A stretch of DNA of 64,000 nt from Streptomyces tuirus (GTDB lineage: Bacteria > Actinomycetota > Actinomycetes > Streptomycetales > Streptomycetaceae), in NCBI GenBank assembly GCA_018195615.1, contig JAGTPG010000002.1, positions 5,015,501 to 5,079,500 on the forward strand. Reading direction: 5' to 3'. The position numbers and the translations under genes are program-made. Below the pieces are notes generated by a model that saw only the letters and a program-made list of their open reading frames with translations, was not told the origin of the DNA and did not search any database. Below are positions 8,847 to 18,298 of the stretch, piece by piece (the stretch's first letter is position 1; every line of letters begins with the position of its first letter).

Positions 8847-9285
8847 TCAGGGAGCGGTCGGCTGGGTGTGGTCGGGGTCCGCGGTGAACAGTTCCTCCGG
8901 TGTGTTCACCGTGATGGCGCGGTCGAGACAGCGAGTGAGGAAGTCCGGGTCCGGACACAGGTGGAGGGGCGGAAGACCTCCTTGGGTACCTCGATGTCAC
9001 GCGTCTCCAAGAGCCGTAGGACCGCGCCGGCCCACGCCGCCGTGTATCCGGCGGTGTACCCCCTGACCCATTCCTCGTCTTCGTGTTCGTCATCGGGCCG
9101 CTTGTCCACCCTGGCCCGGACGCGGGCCATGTCCCGGAGTGAGAGGGTGCCTTGTTGTCTCAGTTCTTCCAGCCCGTAACGGAAGTCTCCGACTACTCGG
9201 TCTGGGGAATGCCCAATCCCATGCACGTCAGGGTGAACCGGAGCAACTCGCGCAATTCCGGTGTGTCGTCCGGATCGTCGATCAT
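8847..9285 (-). CDS. Small protein with Rpn-type C-terminal tail
   Basis: About 146 residues once two missing C's are restored (G-runs near 9204-9207 and 8966-8969 on the plus strand). It begins MIDDPDDTPELRELLRFTLTCMGLG and ends with VPKEVFRPLHLCPDPDFLTRCLDRAI then TPEELF, a tail similar to the C-terminus of the neighbouring gene 9300-10229 (DLDLLNRWLDRTPHVESVDELF). It lacks the nuclease half. It may be a truncated paralogue or a stand-alone partner protein. It starts 15 bases after the stop of that neighbour. Confidence 0.55.
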
Positions 9286-9299
9286 GATCGCCCCGTGGG

Positions 9300-10229
9300 T
9301 CAGGTTTCGGTTCGGTCCGTGGCGGGCCCCGCGTCCTCGGCGAAGAGCTCGTCGACGCTCTCCACGTGGGGCGTCCGGTCCAGCCAGCGGTTGAGGAGGT
9401 CGAGGTCGGTGCAGTCGGCGATGCGGTCCCGGGCCTCCTGGGGTACCGAGACGCCCCGTGCCTCGAGAAAGCGGAGGATGGCCTTGGCTTCGCCTCTGGC
9501 CTCGCCCTTGGCCTCGCCCTTGGCCTCGCCCTCGAGGTAGGCCTTCTCCATCACCGTGCCCCGGCCGGGGAAGTAGTTCACGAACGTCACGATGTCCCTC
9601 CATTTGTCTCCGGCGGGGGTGTCCCCCAGCGCCGAGTCCAGAAACTGAAAGAAGTAGCTGGCGGCGTTCCAGTCCATCCCTGCGAGGGCACGGCCCAGTG
9701 CGTCCAGTATGGCGTCGATGTGGGGGCTGTTGGCGTGAGCCAGAGCGGAGAACACGGCCATCGCCGGCTTCTCAGCCGCAGTTCTCGGATCGGTGATCAC
9801 TGGGAGGTTGTCCGGTCCGACGACCAGGGGGTACGTCATCTGGGCGGTCCAGCCACGCGTGCCACAGGCAAAGGGGCCGGTAGCCCACTTGGTCGTGGCC
9901 CGGTCGCGGCAGACGACGAGCAGGAGAACTGGCAGGCCGTACTTTGCCTGGAGGTAGGAGATGTAGTAGGGCCAGCTCGATTCCTTCTTGGTGTCCCTTC
10001 TCGCTTGCGACTCGACGGCGAGTAGGAAGTCCTCTCCGTCGGACGGGCCGATGCGCAGCACGGTGTCGATGTGGCGCGCCAGGGGTCTGGCTTCCGTTAC
10101 GTCGGTGCCGATCGCGTGGACGGCCGCCTTCTCGGGGAACGCGATGCCCAGCACCCCGAAGACGGGGGACAGGATCTCAGGCCGCTCCTGGAAGATCCGG
10201 TGCATGCCTTCATGGGCTGATGTGACCAT
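9300..10229 (-). CDS. Rpn/PD-(D/E)XK-like nuclease family protein
   Basis: 309 residues. The N-terminal half reads like a recombination-promoting nuclease (Rpn/transposase_31-like) PD-(D/E)XK domain: IDTVLRIGPSDGEDFLLAVESQARRD gives D...E-x-Q, followed by PYYISYLQAKYGLPVLLLVVC. The C-terminal part has a short repeat (EGEAKGEAKGEARGEAKAIL) then a helical tail ending in DELFAED. The repeat is encoded by near-perfect 12-base units around 9489-9536, a likely slippage spot. Family members nick or cleave DNA and are linked to recombination or phage defence; activity here is inferred only. Confidence 0.65.
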   Translation of the reverse strand: MVTSAHEGMHRIFQERPEILSPVFGVLGIAFPEKAAVHAIGTDVTEARPLARHIDTVLRIGPSDGEDFLLAVESQARRDTKKESSWPYYISYLQAKYGLPVLLLVVCRDRATTKWATGPFACGTRGWTAQMTYPLVVGPDNLPVITDPRTAAEKPAMAVFSALAHANSPHIDAILDALGRALAGMDWNAASYFFQFLDSALGDTPAGDKWRDIVTFVNYFPGRGTVMEKAYLEGEAKGEAKGEARGEAKAILRFLEARGVSVPQEARDRIADCTDLDLLNRWLDRTPHVESVDELFAEDAGPATDRTET

Positions 10230-10308
10230 GTGGGCTATGTAAGTGGGCAGAAGGCCGTATTTCCGGCGGACGGAAGGCGTTCACTCCTTCGAGGGTGGAA
10301 GAAACGTT

Positions 10309-10346
10309 CGCGCCCTGCTCCCGGTGAGAACCGGGGGCAGGGCGCG
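10309..10346 (-). terminator. Terminator of metG
   Basis: CGCGCCCTGC / GCAGGGCGCG with an inner CCGG/CCGG extension, located 20 bases beyond the metG stop on the minus strand. Confidence 0.75.
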
Positions 10347-10365
10347 TTGCCGTACGGGTCGCGGA

Positions 10366-11981
10366 TCAAGCGGTTGGCTTCTCCTCCAGGCGGGGAAAGA
10401 GGACCGCGCCCTTGGTGACCGTCGTGCCGGAGGGGAGCTTGCCCCACTCGCCGGCCTCATGGATCCTCTGGTCCGCGAGGCCGCCGAGGGAGGCCTCCGC
10501 GCCGAGGGAGTCCCAGAGCTTCTGGGACGTCTCCGGCATGACCGGGTTGAGGAGGACGGCGACCGCGCGGAGGGATTCGGCGGCCGTGTAGAGGATCGTG
10601 GCCAGGCGGGCCTTGCCCTCGTCGGTCGTGTCCTTGGCGACCTTCCAGGGCTCCTGCTCGGTGATGTAGCCGTTGACCTGCTTCACGAAGTCGAAGATCG
10701 CCAGGATGCCGCCCTGGAAGTCCAGGTCGTCGCCGATGCGGCGGTCCGCCTCCGTGACCGCCTTCGTCAGGCCGTCGTGGATCGCCTTCTCCGCGTCGCC
10801 GTCGGCCGTCGACTCCGGCAGCTCGCCGCCGAAGTACTTGCCGACCATCGCGGCGACGCGGGACGCGAGGTTGCCGTAGTCGTTCGCCAGCTCGCTGGTG
10901 TAGCGGGCCGAGAAGTCCTCCCAGGAGAAGGAACCGTCCTGGCCGAAGGCGATCGCCCGCAGGAAGTACCAGCGGTACGCGTCCACGCCGAAGTGCGAGG
11001 TCAGGTCCTGCGGCTTGATGCCGGTCAGGTTCGACTTCGACATCTTCTCGCCGCCGACCATCAGCCAGCCGTTGGCCGCGATCTTGCCGGGCAGGGGGAG
11101 GCCCTGTGCCATCAGCATCGCCGGCCAGATCACCGCGTGGAAGCGGAGGATGTCCTTGCCGACCAGGTGGACGTCGGCCGGGAAGGTCTCCTCGAACTTG
11201 GCCTGGTTCTCGTTGTAGCCGACCGCCGTGGCGTAGTTCAGCAGCGCGTCGACCCACACGTAGATCACGTGCTTGGTGTCCCAGGGGACCGGGACGCCCC
11301 AGTCGAAGGTCGAGCGGGAGATGGAGAGGTCCTGCAGGCCCTGGCGTACGAAGTTCACGACCTCGTTGCGCGCGGACTCGGGCTGGATGAAGCCGGGGTT
11401 GGCCTCGTAGTGGGCGAGGAGCTTCTCGCCGTACTCGCTCAGCTTGAAGAAGTAGTTCTCCTCGCTGAGGATCTCGACCGGCTTCTTATGGATCGGGCAG
11501 AGCTTCTGGCCCGCGTACTCGCCCTCGCCGTCGAGGAGCTCGCCCGGGAGCTTGTACTCCTCGCAGCCGACGCAGTACGGGCCCTCGTAGCCGCCCTTGT
11601 AGATCTCGCCCTTGTCGTACAGGTCCTGGACGAATTCCTGGACGCGGTCGGTGTGCCGCTTCTGCGTGGTGCGGATGAAGTCGTCGTTCGCGATCTCCAG
11701 GTGCTCCAGAGAGGCTTCCACGCTTCGGTGACGAGCTTGTCGGCCCACTGCTGCGGGCTGACGCCGTTCGCCTCCGCGGTGCGCATGATCTTCTGACCGT
11801 GCTCGTCCGTGCCGGTGAGGTACCACACCTTCTCGCCGCGCTGGCGGTGCCAGCGGGTGAGCACGTCGCCTGCGACGGTCGTGTAGGCGTGGCCCAGGTG
11901 AGGAGCGTCGTTTACGTAATAGATGGGGGTGGAGACGTAGTACGCCTTTCCACCCTGCTTCTCGGATCCAGTGGCCGCCAT
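10366..11981 (-). CDS. metG: Methionyl-tRNA synthetase
   Basis: Class I synthetase charging tRNA-Met, 538 residues after correction. The HIGH-type motif is in APHLGHAYTT near residue 30 and the KMSKS loop is in GGEKMSKSNLTGIKP. A four-ligand zinc knuckle is visible (CVGC then CPIHKK). The anticodon-binding helical domain follows, and the protein lacks the C-terminal tRNA-binding extension. The frame is broken near 11711: LVTEAWKPL continues as LEHLEIANDDFIRT only if one base is restored. Because the gene is normally essential, this break is strong evidence that frame changes across the window are sequence errors. Confidence 0.95.
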
Positions 11982-12027
11982 GGTCGAAATCCTACTGGTC
12001 CGTCGGAGATCGACTCACACGCGTTTC

Positions 12028-12064
12028 GGGGGGTGGACGGGGAGGGCTTCCCTGTCCACCCCCC
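12028..12064 (-). terminator. Terminator of the VWA gene
   Basis: GGGGGGTGGAC / GTCCACCCCCC, an 11-bp perfect stem with a 15-base loop, begins 29 bases beyond the minus-strand stop at 12093 and lies in front of metG. Confidence 0.75.
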
Positions 12065-12092
12065 GGGGCGTGGCGCCTGTGGTTACCGGTGG

Positions 12093-13810
12093 TTACGGGC
12101 GCCAGTTCGCCAGGATGCCCTCGTAGAGCTCCTTGTCCGTGAGCTCTCGGGGGTTTCGCCGGCGAGGAAGTGGGACGTGTTGGGGGTCTTGAGCTTGCGG
12201 AGGTAGTCGAAGGCCTTGTTCTCCGGGTCGCCGAACGCGACGAAGGAGAAGAAGACGGTGGGGTGGGTCTTGGCGGCCTCGGTGAGGGACTGGGTGGCGG
12301 GGGTCTTGGCGTCGGGGGCGCCGTCCGTCTGGAAGATCACCAGTGCGGGGTGGTGGGGGCTTCCGCCTTGTCGTGGTGTGCGAGGACCGCTTCCACCGCT
12401 GCGTGGTAGCTGGTGCGGCCCATGCGGCCGAGGCCGGCGTGCAGGTCGTCGATCTTGGTCTCGTGGTCGGTGAGGGTGATCTCGCCGGTGCCGTCGAGTT
12501 CGGTGGAGAAGAAGACGACCGGGACGGTGGCCTCGGGTCGAGGTGGGCCGCGAGGGCGAGGGTCTGTTCGGCGAGGGCCTGGGCGGAGCCGTCCTTGTAG
12601 TACGGGCGCATGGAGGCGGAGCGGTCGAGGACGAGGTAGACCTTGGCTCGGGTGCCGGTGAGGTTGTGCTTCTTGAGGGCGGTGGTGGCGGCCTTGTACG
12701 CGGTGGCGAGGCCGGGGGCGCGGGTCTTGAGGGTGGTGAGGGGGAGGGCGGGCTTGTCGGAGCTCGCCTCGCCTTCGGCTTCGGCGGTGTCGTTCCCACC
12801 CGCACCACCCGTGCGGCTTTCGTTGTCGGGTGCGGGTGGCCCCTGTGGGGCCTGGTCGCCGTCGGCGTCCGCGGCTGCGGCCGCGGGGGCGGCGGCGGGG
12901 GTAGCAGCGGCAGCGGCCTCATCGGCCGACGGCTTCGCGTCGTCCGACGGCTTCGCCTCGGGCTTCGGCTCGTTGTCGGGCTTCGGCTCGGCTTCGGCTG
13001 CGGGCTCGACCTCGGCTGCGGGCTCCGGCTCGGGCGTCGGCTCGGGTTCGGGTGCTGCCTCGGCCGCGGGCTGCGGGCCGGAGTCGCTTCGGGCTCGGGC
13101 GTCGGCTTCGTCTCGGGCTTCGTCGCCTCGGCTGCCGGCTGCGGCGCCTCGGCAGGCTGTACCGGGTCGGCTCGGGCTCGGCCTCCGGCGTGCTGTCGGT
13201 TTCCGCCGTGCTGTCGGTTTCCGGCGTCTCCGTCGGGGCGGCGGACTCGGTCTGCGTCGCCTCGATCTCCGGGCCTGCGGCAGGCGCCGTCGGCTCCTCC
13301 GGCGCCGGTGCCTCGGTGGCCGGCCGCTCCTCGACAACCGTCGGCTCCTCGGCCACGGGCTTCTCCGCGGCCTCCGGCTCCTCCGCCGCCGTCGGCTCGG
13401 CAACCGTCGGCTCCTCGGCAACCGCCGGCTTCTCCTCAGCCGTCGGCTCCTCCGCGACCGCCGACTCCTCCGTAACCCTCGGCCTGTCGGCAGCGCTCGG
13501 CCGCTCTTCAGGCTCCGGCTCCCCTGGACCGTCGGGTCCCCCTCCGTCGATCGCGTCGGCCCGGGGACCGTCACACGGTCGAAGGCCGCCGACACGAGGT
13601 CGTGTTCGTCGCGGGGCTCGGGACGTTCGCCGTCGGGTGCGGTTCCGGTTCCGGGGAGGGGGACGGGACCTTCGGGGTCGTCGCGGGTGCTGCCGGTGTC
13701 TCCTGGGAGGTCGGTTCCGTCGTCGTGGTCTGCGCCGCACCCTCCGCCTCGGCGGTCCGTGACTTGCGTGACCGTCCGAACGCGTTCCGCAAGAGAGTGA
13801 GAATGCCCAT
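12093..13810 (-). CDS. VWA-domain protein with long acidic Pro/Ala/Glu-rich region
   Basis: About 570 residues. It starts MGILTLLRNAFGRSRKSR without a signal peptide. A long low-complexity segment follows, rich in EEPT/AEEP repeats. The C-terminal third is a von Willebrand A domain (AKVYLVLDRSASMRPYYKDGSAQALAEQ with a DxSxS MIDAS, then ALVIFQTDGAPDAKTPATQSLTEAA and HFLAGETPE). The end resembles TerY/TerF-type VWA proteins of tellurite-resistance gene sets, so a cytoplasmic metal- or stress-linked scaffold is likely. The reading frame is broken at least five times (about 13610, 13530, 13160, 12540, 12360 and 12145), more than in any other gene here, matching its many G/C runs. Confidence 0.75.
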
Positions 13811-13998
13811 GTGCGCGCAACCCTTCGCGTGAGTTGAAGCCCGTCAATCCCTGGCCAGGACGGACACGTAAGGTTAGCGGCCCTCCTGGGTGATCTTGGG
13901 CAGGGTCGGGTGTGGGCGGCCCAGTCTGTCAAGGGGGACATCCGGCCTGCGCGGGTGTCGCCACGCTGAACGACTCCAACCCCCGTACGGCTGCCGGG

Positions 13999-14020
13999 GT
14001 TCACTCGTTGTTCACCAGGG
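13999..14020 (+). promoter_or_regulatory. PHO box (PhoP operator) upstream of phoX
   Basis: Two adjacent 11-bp direct repeat units, GTTCACTCGTT and GTTCACCAGGG, match the Streptomyces PHO-box consensus (GTTCACC plus four variable bases). They end 69 bases before the phoX start. Phosphate-starvation induction by PhoR-PhoP is the expected consequence. Confidence 0.75.
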
Positions 14021-14089
14021 CGCCCGGCTCCCGCACGTATGTGCCCCTACGGTCACGCTGACACCAAGGGCATCCAAGGAGAGAGCAAA

Positions 14090-16167
14090 GTGCGCAAGCT
14101 GCTGCCGTTGATCGGAACGCCGTCCGGTTCGCACCCCGGCGGCCGGTCCGCCATGACTTGTCGTTTCCGGTGTGGTGACGCCTGCTTCCACGAGGTGCCC
14201 AACACCAGCTCCAACGAGTACGTCGGTGACGTCATCGCCGGTGCGCTCAGCCGTCGGTCGATGATGCGGGCCGCGGCCGTGGTGACCGTGGCGGCCGCGG
14301 GGGCGGGGGCCGTCGGTGTCGGGCAGGCTCCGCCCGCGGGAGCGGCCCCCGCCGGCGCCGCCGCCGAGGGCGCCGGCCGTAAACACAAGGGCGCTCGCGG
14401 GCTGCGCTTCGCGCCCGTCGCGCCCAACACCGCCGACGCGGTGACCGTGCCGGAGGGGTACCGGCAGAACGTCGTCATCCGCTGGGGCGAGCCCATCCTG
14501 CGCGGGGCGCCCGCCTTCGACCCGGAGAAGCAGACCGCCAAGGCGCAGGCGGGGCAGTTCGGGTACAACTGCGACTTCCTCGCCCTGCTCCCGTTGCCGG
14601 GTGAGCGCGGCAGGCAGCTCCTCGTCGCCAATCACGAGTACACCGACGAGATCCTGATGTTCCGGGGGTACGACGCCGCCAACCCCACCCGCGAGCAGGC
14701 CGAGATCGCCTGGGCCGCGCACGGGCTGTCCGCCGTCGTCGTGGAGGGGGACCGCAAGACCGGGAAGCTCACCGCCGTCCCGCGGCATCAGCTCAACCGG
14801 CGCGTCACCGCCACCACCGAGTTCCGGCTGACCGGGCCCGTCGCCGGGTCCGAGCTCGTGAAGACCTCCGCCGACCCGAGCGGCACCAAGGTGCTCGGCA
14901 CCCTCAACAACTGCTCGGGCGGTGTCACCCCGTGGGGCACGACCCTGCACGGTGAGGAGAACTTCAACCAGTACTTCGCCAACAGCAGCCGGGCGACCGA
15001 CAAGCGGTACGGGATCGGGACCGGCGCCAGCGAGCGGAAGTGGGAACGGTTCGACAAGCGGTTCGATGTCGCCCAGGAGCCCAACGAGGTGCATCGGTTC
15101 GGGTACGTCGTGGAGTTCGATCCGTACGACCCGGACTCGACGCCGCGCAAGCACACCGCCCTCGGCCGGTTCAAGCACGAGGCCGCGACCGTGCGGCTCA
15201 CGCACGACGGCCGTCCCGTCGTGTACTCCGGTGACGACGAGCGCTTCGACTACTTCTACAAGTTCGTCAGCAGCAAGCGGATGAAGCACGGGGCGTCGCG
15301 GGCCGTGCGCGAGCACAATCTGTCCCTCCTCGACGAGGGGACGCTGTACGTCGCCAAGGTCACCGGTGACTCCCCGCCATCGAGATCGACGGCACGGGCA
15401 AGCTGCCGGGCGACGGTGAGTTCGACGGCAGCGGTGAGTGGATTCCGCTGGCCACGGCCACCGCGAAGGGTGCCGTGTCGCACGTGGACGGGATGACGGC
15501 CGAGGAGGTGTTCGTCTTCACCCGGCTCGCCGGTGACAAGGTGGGCGCCACCAAGATGGACCGGCCCGAGGACATCGAGCCCAACCCGGTGACCGGCAAG
15601 GTGTACGTCGCCCTGACCAACAACACCAACCGCGGTGTCGGCTCCAACGCCAAGGCGGACGAGGCCAACCCGCGCAACGCCAACAAGCACGGGCACGTGC
15701 TGGAGCTCACCGAGCGCTGGAACCGGCCCGAGAGCACCCGTTTCGCCTGGTCGCTGTTCCTCGTGGCCGGTGACCCGGAGGACCCGGCGACCTACTTCGC
15801 CGGGTTCCCGAAGGACGGCGTCAGCCCCATCTCCTGCCCGGACAACGTCGCCTTCGACCCCTACGGCAACCTGTGGCTCTCCACCGACGGCGCCCAGCTC
15901 GGCTCGCACGACGGTCTGTTCGGCGTGGCCACCCGGGGTGAGCGGCGCGGTGAGCTGAAGCAGTTCCTGACCGTGCCGAAGGGCGCCGAGACCTGCGGTC
16001 CGATCATCCAGGACCGGCGCGTGCTCGTCGCCGTGCAGCACCCGGGCGAGATCGACGGCGCGTCCGTGGAGAAGCCCGCCAGCACCTGGCCCGACGGGCC
16101 CGGGAAGTACGTCCGTCCGGCGGTCGTGGCCGTGTGGCGGGCCGACGGGTGTGACATCGGCGTCTGA
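14090..16167 (+). CDS. phoX: PhoX-family alkaline phosphatase (DUF839)
   Basis: About 693 residues. PhoX enzymes are Tat-exported, calcium/iron-dependent phosphatases that release phosphate from organic esters. The sequence has the family N-terminus with CRFRCGDACFH, the twin-arginine stretch SRRSMMRAAAVVT, and body motifs NHEYTDEILMF, NNCSGGVTPWGTTLHGEENFN, HRFGYVVEFDPYDP, EDIEPNPVTGKVYVALTNNT and DNVAFDPYGNLWLSTDG. GTG 14090 follows AAGGAGAGAG. One G is missing near 15377 (CCCCGCC for CCCCGGCC). The adjacent PHO box supports phosphate control. Confidence 0.9.
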
Positions 16168-16202
16168 GCGGAACAGCGGAACAGCGGAACAGCGGAAGAG
16201 CA
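16167..16202. repeat. 9-bp tandem repeat
   Basis: AGCGGAACA occurs three times exactly and once with one change, starting at the last base of the phoX stop codon. No function is evident. Confidence 0.85.
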
Positions 16203-16215
16203 GAAGATCGGAGGA

Positions 16216-16238
16216 GGGGGCGTCCGTTCGGCGCCCCC
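16216..16238 (+). terminator. Terminator between convergent phoX and phosphodiesterase genes
   Basis: GGGGGCG / CGCCCCC with a 9-base loop ending in TTCG, followed by a C/T-rich tract. It lies between the two convergent stops and could work in both directions. Confidence 0.55.
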
Positions 16239-16259
16239 CTTCTCCCTGTGAACGGCCGG

Positions 16260-17310
16260 CTATGGGCGGCCCTCGTGCAGCGTCAGGTCAGTGACCACCG
16301 CCCGGTGGTCCGTGTCGGACAGGTCCAGGATGCGGGTGCGGTCCGCCGCGAAGTCCTTCGAGACCAGCACGTGGTCGATCTGCACGCCGAAGGTCGGAGC
16401 CGTCCGGGCCGGCCAGGTGGCCGTGCGGTCGGCGCCGTCCAGGCGGGAGGCGTCGCGCAGGCCGGTGTCGAGGATGCGGCGGAAGGCGGCGTGGTCCTGG
16501 GAGGCGTTGAAGTCGCCGGCCAGGACGAGGGGGTGCCGGGGTCGGCGGTGGCCGCGTCGCGCAGGGCGTCCAGCTCCCGCTTCCAGAGGTCGACCTGGCC
16601 GGGCAGCGGGGGCATGGGGTGGGCGAGCTGGAGCCGTACGGCGTGCCCGTCCACGTCGGCGATCGCCCCGGGCATGCCCATCGTGCCGGGGACGCCGGCC
16701 GTGGGGCGGAGGGGAAGCGGCTGAGGATGACGGAGCCTTCGGAGCCGCCGCCCTCGACGGCACGGCGGTGCGGGTAGGCCTGGGAGAGGTCTGCCTTCAA
16801 CCGCGCGTCGCACGCGTAGTCGCATTCCTCCACGAAGACCACGTCCGGTTTCTCGCGGCGGACGGCGGCGAGCAGGGAGCCGGTTCCCTGCCCGAACTCG
16901 ACGTTCGAGGTGAGGACGCGCAGGTCGGCGACCGGACGGCCGGCCGGGTCGTCGACTGTGCCGTACGGCTCGATGAACCAGGCCAGCAGGCCGAGCAGGA
17001 CCACGCCCCAGGCCGTCCCGAGCCACCAGCGGGAGCGCAGGGTGAGCAGCAGCGCCAGGGCGGTGGGCGCGAGCAGCCAGGGGAGGAAGGCTAGGAGCTG
17101 CGGGACGGGCGTGACGCCGTCGCTGTCGGCGGTCCGGAATCCGACGATCACGCTCACCCCGGCGAGCAGCAGCCCGGCGCACCCGGCCCCGAGCCGCCGT
17201 CGGGGCGGACGGTGCTCCGGGCCGTCGTCGGTGGCGGTCCACTCGGCAGCCGCGGTGTCCAAAGGGCCGGCCTTCCGCTCGCGGGATGGGATGCCCGAAT
17301 CCTCCCTCAA
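16260..17310 (-). CDS. Membrane-anchored endonuclease/exonuclease/phosphatase-family protein
   Basis: About 350 residues. Three N-terminal membrane helices (around GAGCAGLLLAGVSVIVGF, LLAFLPWLLAPTALALLLTL and LGTAWGVVLLGLLAWFIEP) are followed by an extracytoplasmic EEP domain: RVLTSNVEFGQGTG, DVVFVEECD, LVLAGDFNAS, IDHVLVS and DHRAVV supply the catalytic set. Two C's are missing (near 16708 and 16531). The start is unsure: a TTG at 17310 overlaps the stop of the upstream hydrolase, but a good GGGAGGA lies just after it, so TTG 17262 is an alternative. Substrate may be a phosphoester lipid or nucleic acid. Confidence 0.8.
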
Positions 17311-18115
17311 AGACGGGGCGGCGTGCCGGAAGGTTGCGCCGCGTCGACGCGGGCCAGGAACTCCCGCAGTGCCTCGTCGAACTCCGCCGGGCGCTCCAGG
17401 TTGGGCATGTGGGCCGTGCCCTCGATCACGTGCAGCGTCGAGTCCGGGAGGGCCGCGTGCATGGCACGGGCGTCGGAGACGGGCGTGTAGGTGTCGTCGG
17501 CTCCCACGACGACCAGGGCCGGGACCCGGACGCGGGTCAGCAGGTCCTGGTAGTCGGGGCGCCGGGCGCGGGCGCGCAGGGCCGCGGCGGCGCCCTCGGG
17601 GGAGGTGGCCGTCATCATGCGGTGGACGTGGGCCTTGACCTCGGCGGGGCGTACGGGGCGACCATCCGCTCCAGGACCTCGTCGGCGTAGCCGTGCATGC
17701 CCTCCCGCAGCAGACGGTCCGCCATGGCGTCGCGGGTGCGGACGCCCTCCGGGGTCTCCGCCGCCGGGAAGGTGTCCGCGAGGACCAGGCCGCGGACGCG
17801 GCCGGGGAACAGGCGGTAGCAGTCCATGACGATCTGGCCGCCCATGGACAGGCCCGCCAGGACGCAGGACTCCACCTTCAGCTCGTCCAGCAGGGCATCG
17901 ACGTCCCGGGCGAACCCGGAGAAGTCCGTGACGGCCGGGGTCGTCGGGGAGGCGCCGTAGCCGCGCAGGTCGGGGGCGATGACGCGGCGGGTCGTCGAGA
18001 ACGCGTCGAGCTGCGGGGTCCACATCGTGCGGTCGAAGGGGTGGCCGTGTACGAGGACCAGGGGAACCCGATGAGCATCGGGGCCTTTGTCCTCATATGC
18101 GAGGAAGGGTGCCAT
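17307..18115 (-). CDS. Alpha/beta hydrolase
   Basis: About 269 residues with the classic fold: VLVHGHPFDRTMW (oxyanion region), APDLRGYGAS, the nucleophile elbow AGLSMGG (Ser), the acid position in VVVGADDTYTPV, and His in IEGTAHMPNLERP. It resembles 3-oxoadipate enol-lactonase/haloperoxidase-like hydrolases. One base is missing near 17660. The gene is divergent from a MocR-type regulator, and paired direct repeats lie 26 bases upstream of its start, so that regulator probably controls it. Substrate is unknown. Confidence 0.88.
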
Positions 18116-18140
18116 GGAGTGACCCTAGGCCGCCCCAACT

Positions 18141-18175
18141 TCTCGGTGCAATAAAATCTTTGCTCTCGGTGCAAT
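18141..18175. promoter_or_regulatory. Probable MocR operator (two 12-bp direct repeats)
   Basis: TCTCGGTGCAAT occurs at 18141-18152 and 18164-18175, exactly 23 bases apart, about two helical turns. Direct repeats at this spacing are the known operator form for GabR/MocR regulators. The pair sits immediately upstream of the alpha/beta hydrolase start and in front of the divergent MocR-like gene. Confidence 0.65.
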
Positions 18176-18199
18176 GTGGCAACCGGCGACCGGGCGACC

Positions 18200-18267
18200 G
18201 GCAACACAGCAGTTCCGGCAACACAGCAGTTCCGGCAACACAGCAGTTCCGGCAGCACAGCGACGCC
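18200..18267. repeat. 17-bp tandem repeat in divergent promoter
   Basis: GGCAACACAGCAGTTCC is repeated three times exactly (18200-18250), followed by a degenerate fourth copy to 18267. It lies 32 bases upstream of the MocR-like start. Copy number may vary between strains. Confidence 0.9.
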
Positions 18268-18298
18268 GGCCATCCGAGCCGGCTGACGAGGGGGCCTG

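Noticed and set aside
10243..11796. Long plus-strand frame opposite metG
   Set aside because: Antisense shadow; metG motifs are on the minus strand.
10366..11981. metG as a genuine pseudogene
   Set aside because: Only one base is missing, all motifs are intact, and the same type of loss recurs across the window.
12093..13810. Recombinational mosaic in the Glu/Pro/Ala-rich region
   Set aside because: Repeated base losses in low-complexity coding sequence explain the scrambled frames.
18200..18250. Short direct repeats as a CRISPR array
   Set aside because: The 17-bp units abut without spacers and no cas genes are present.
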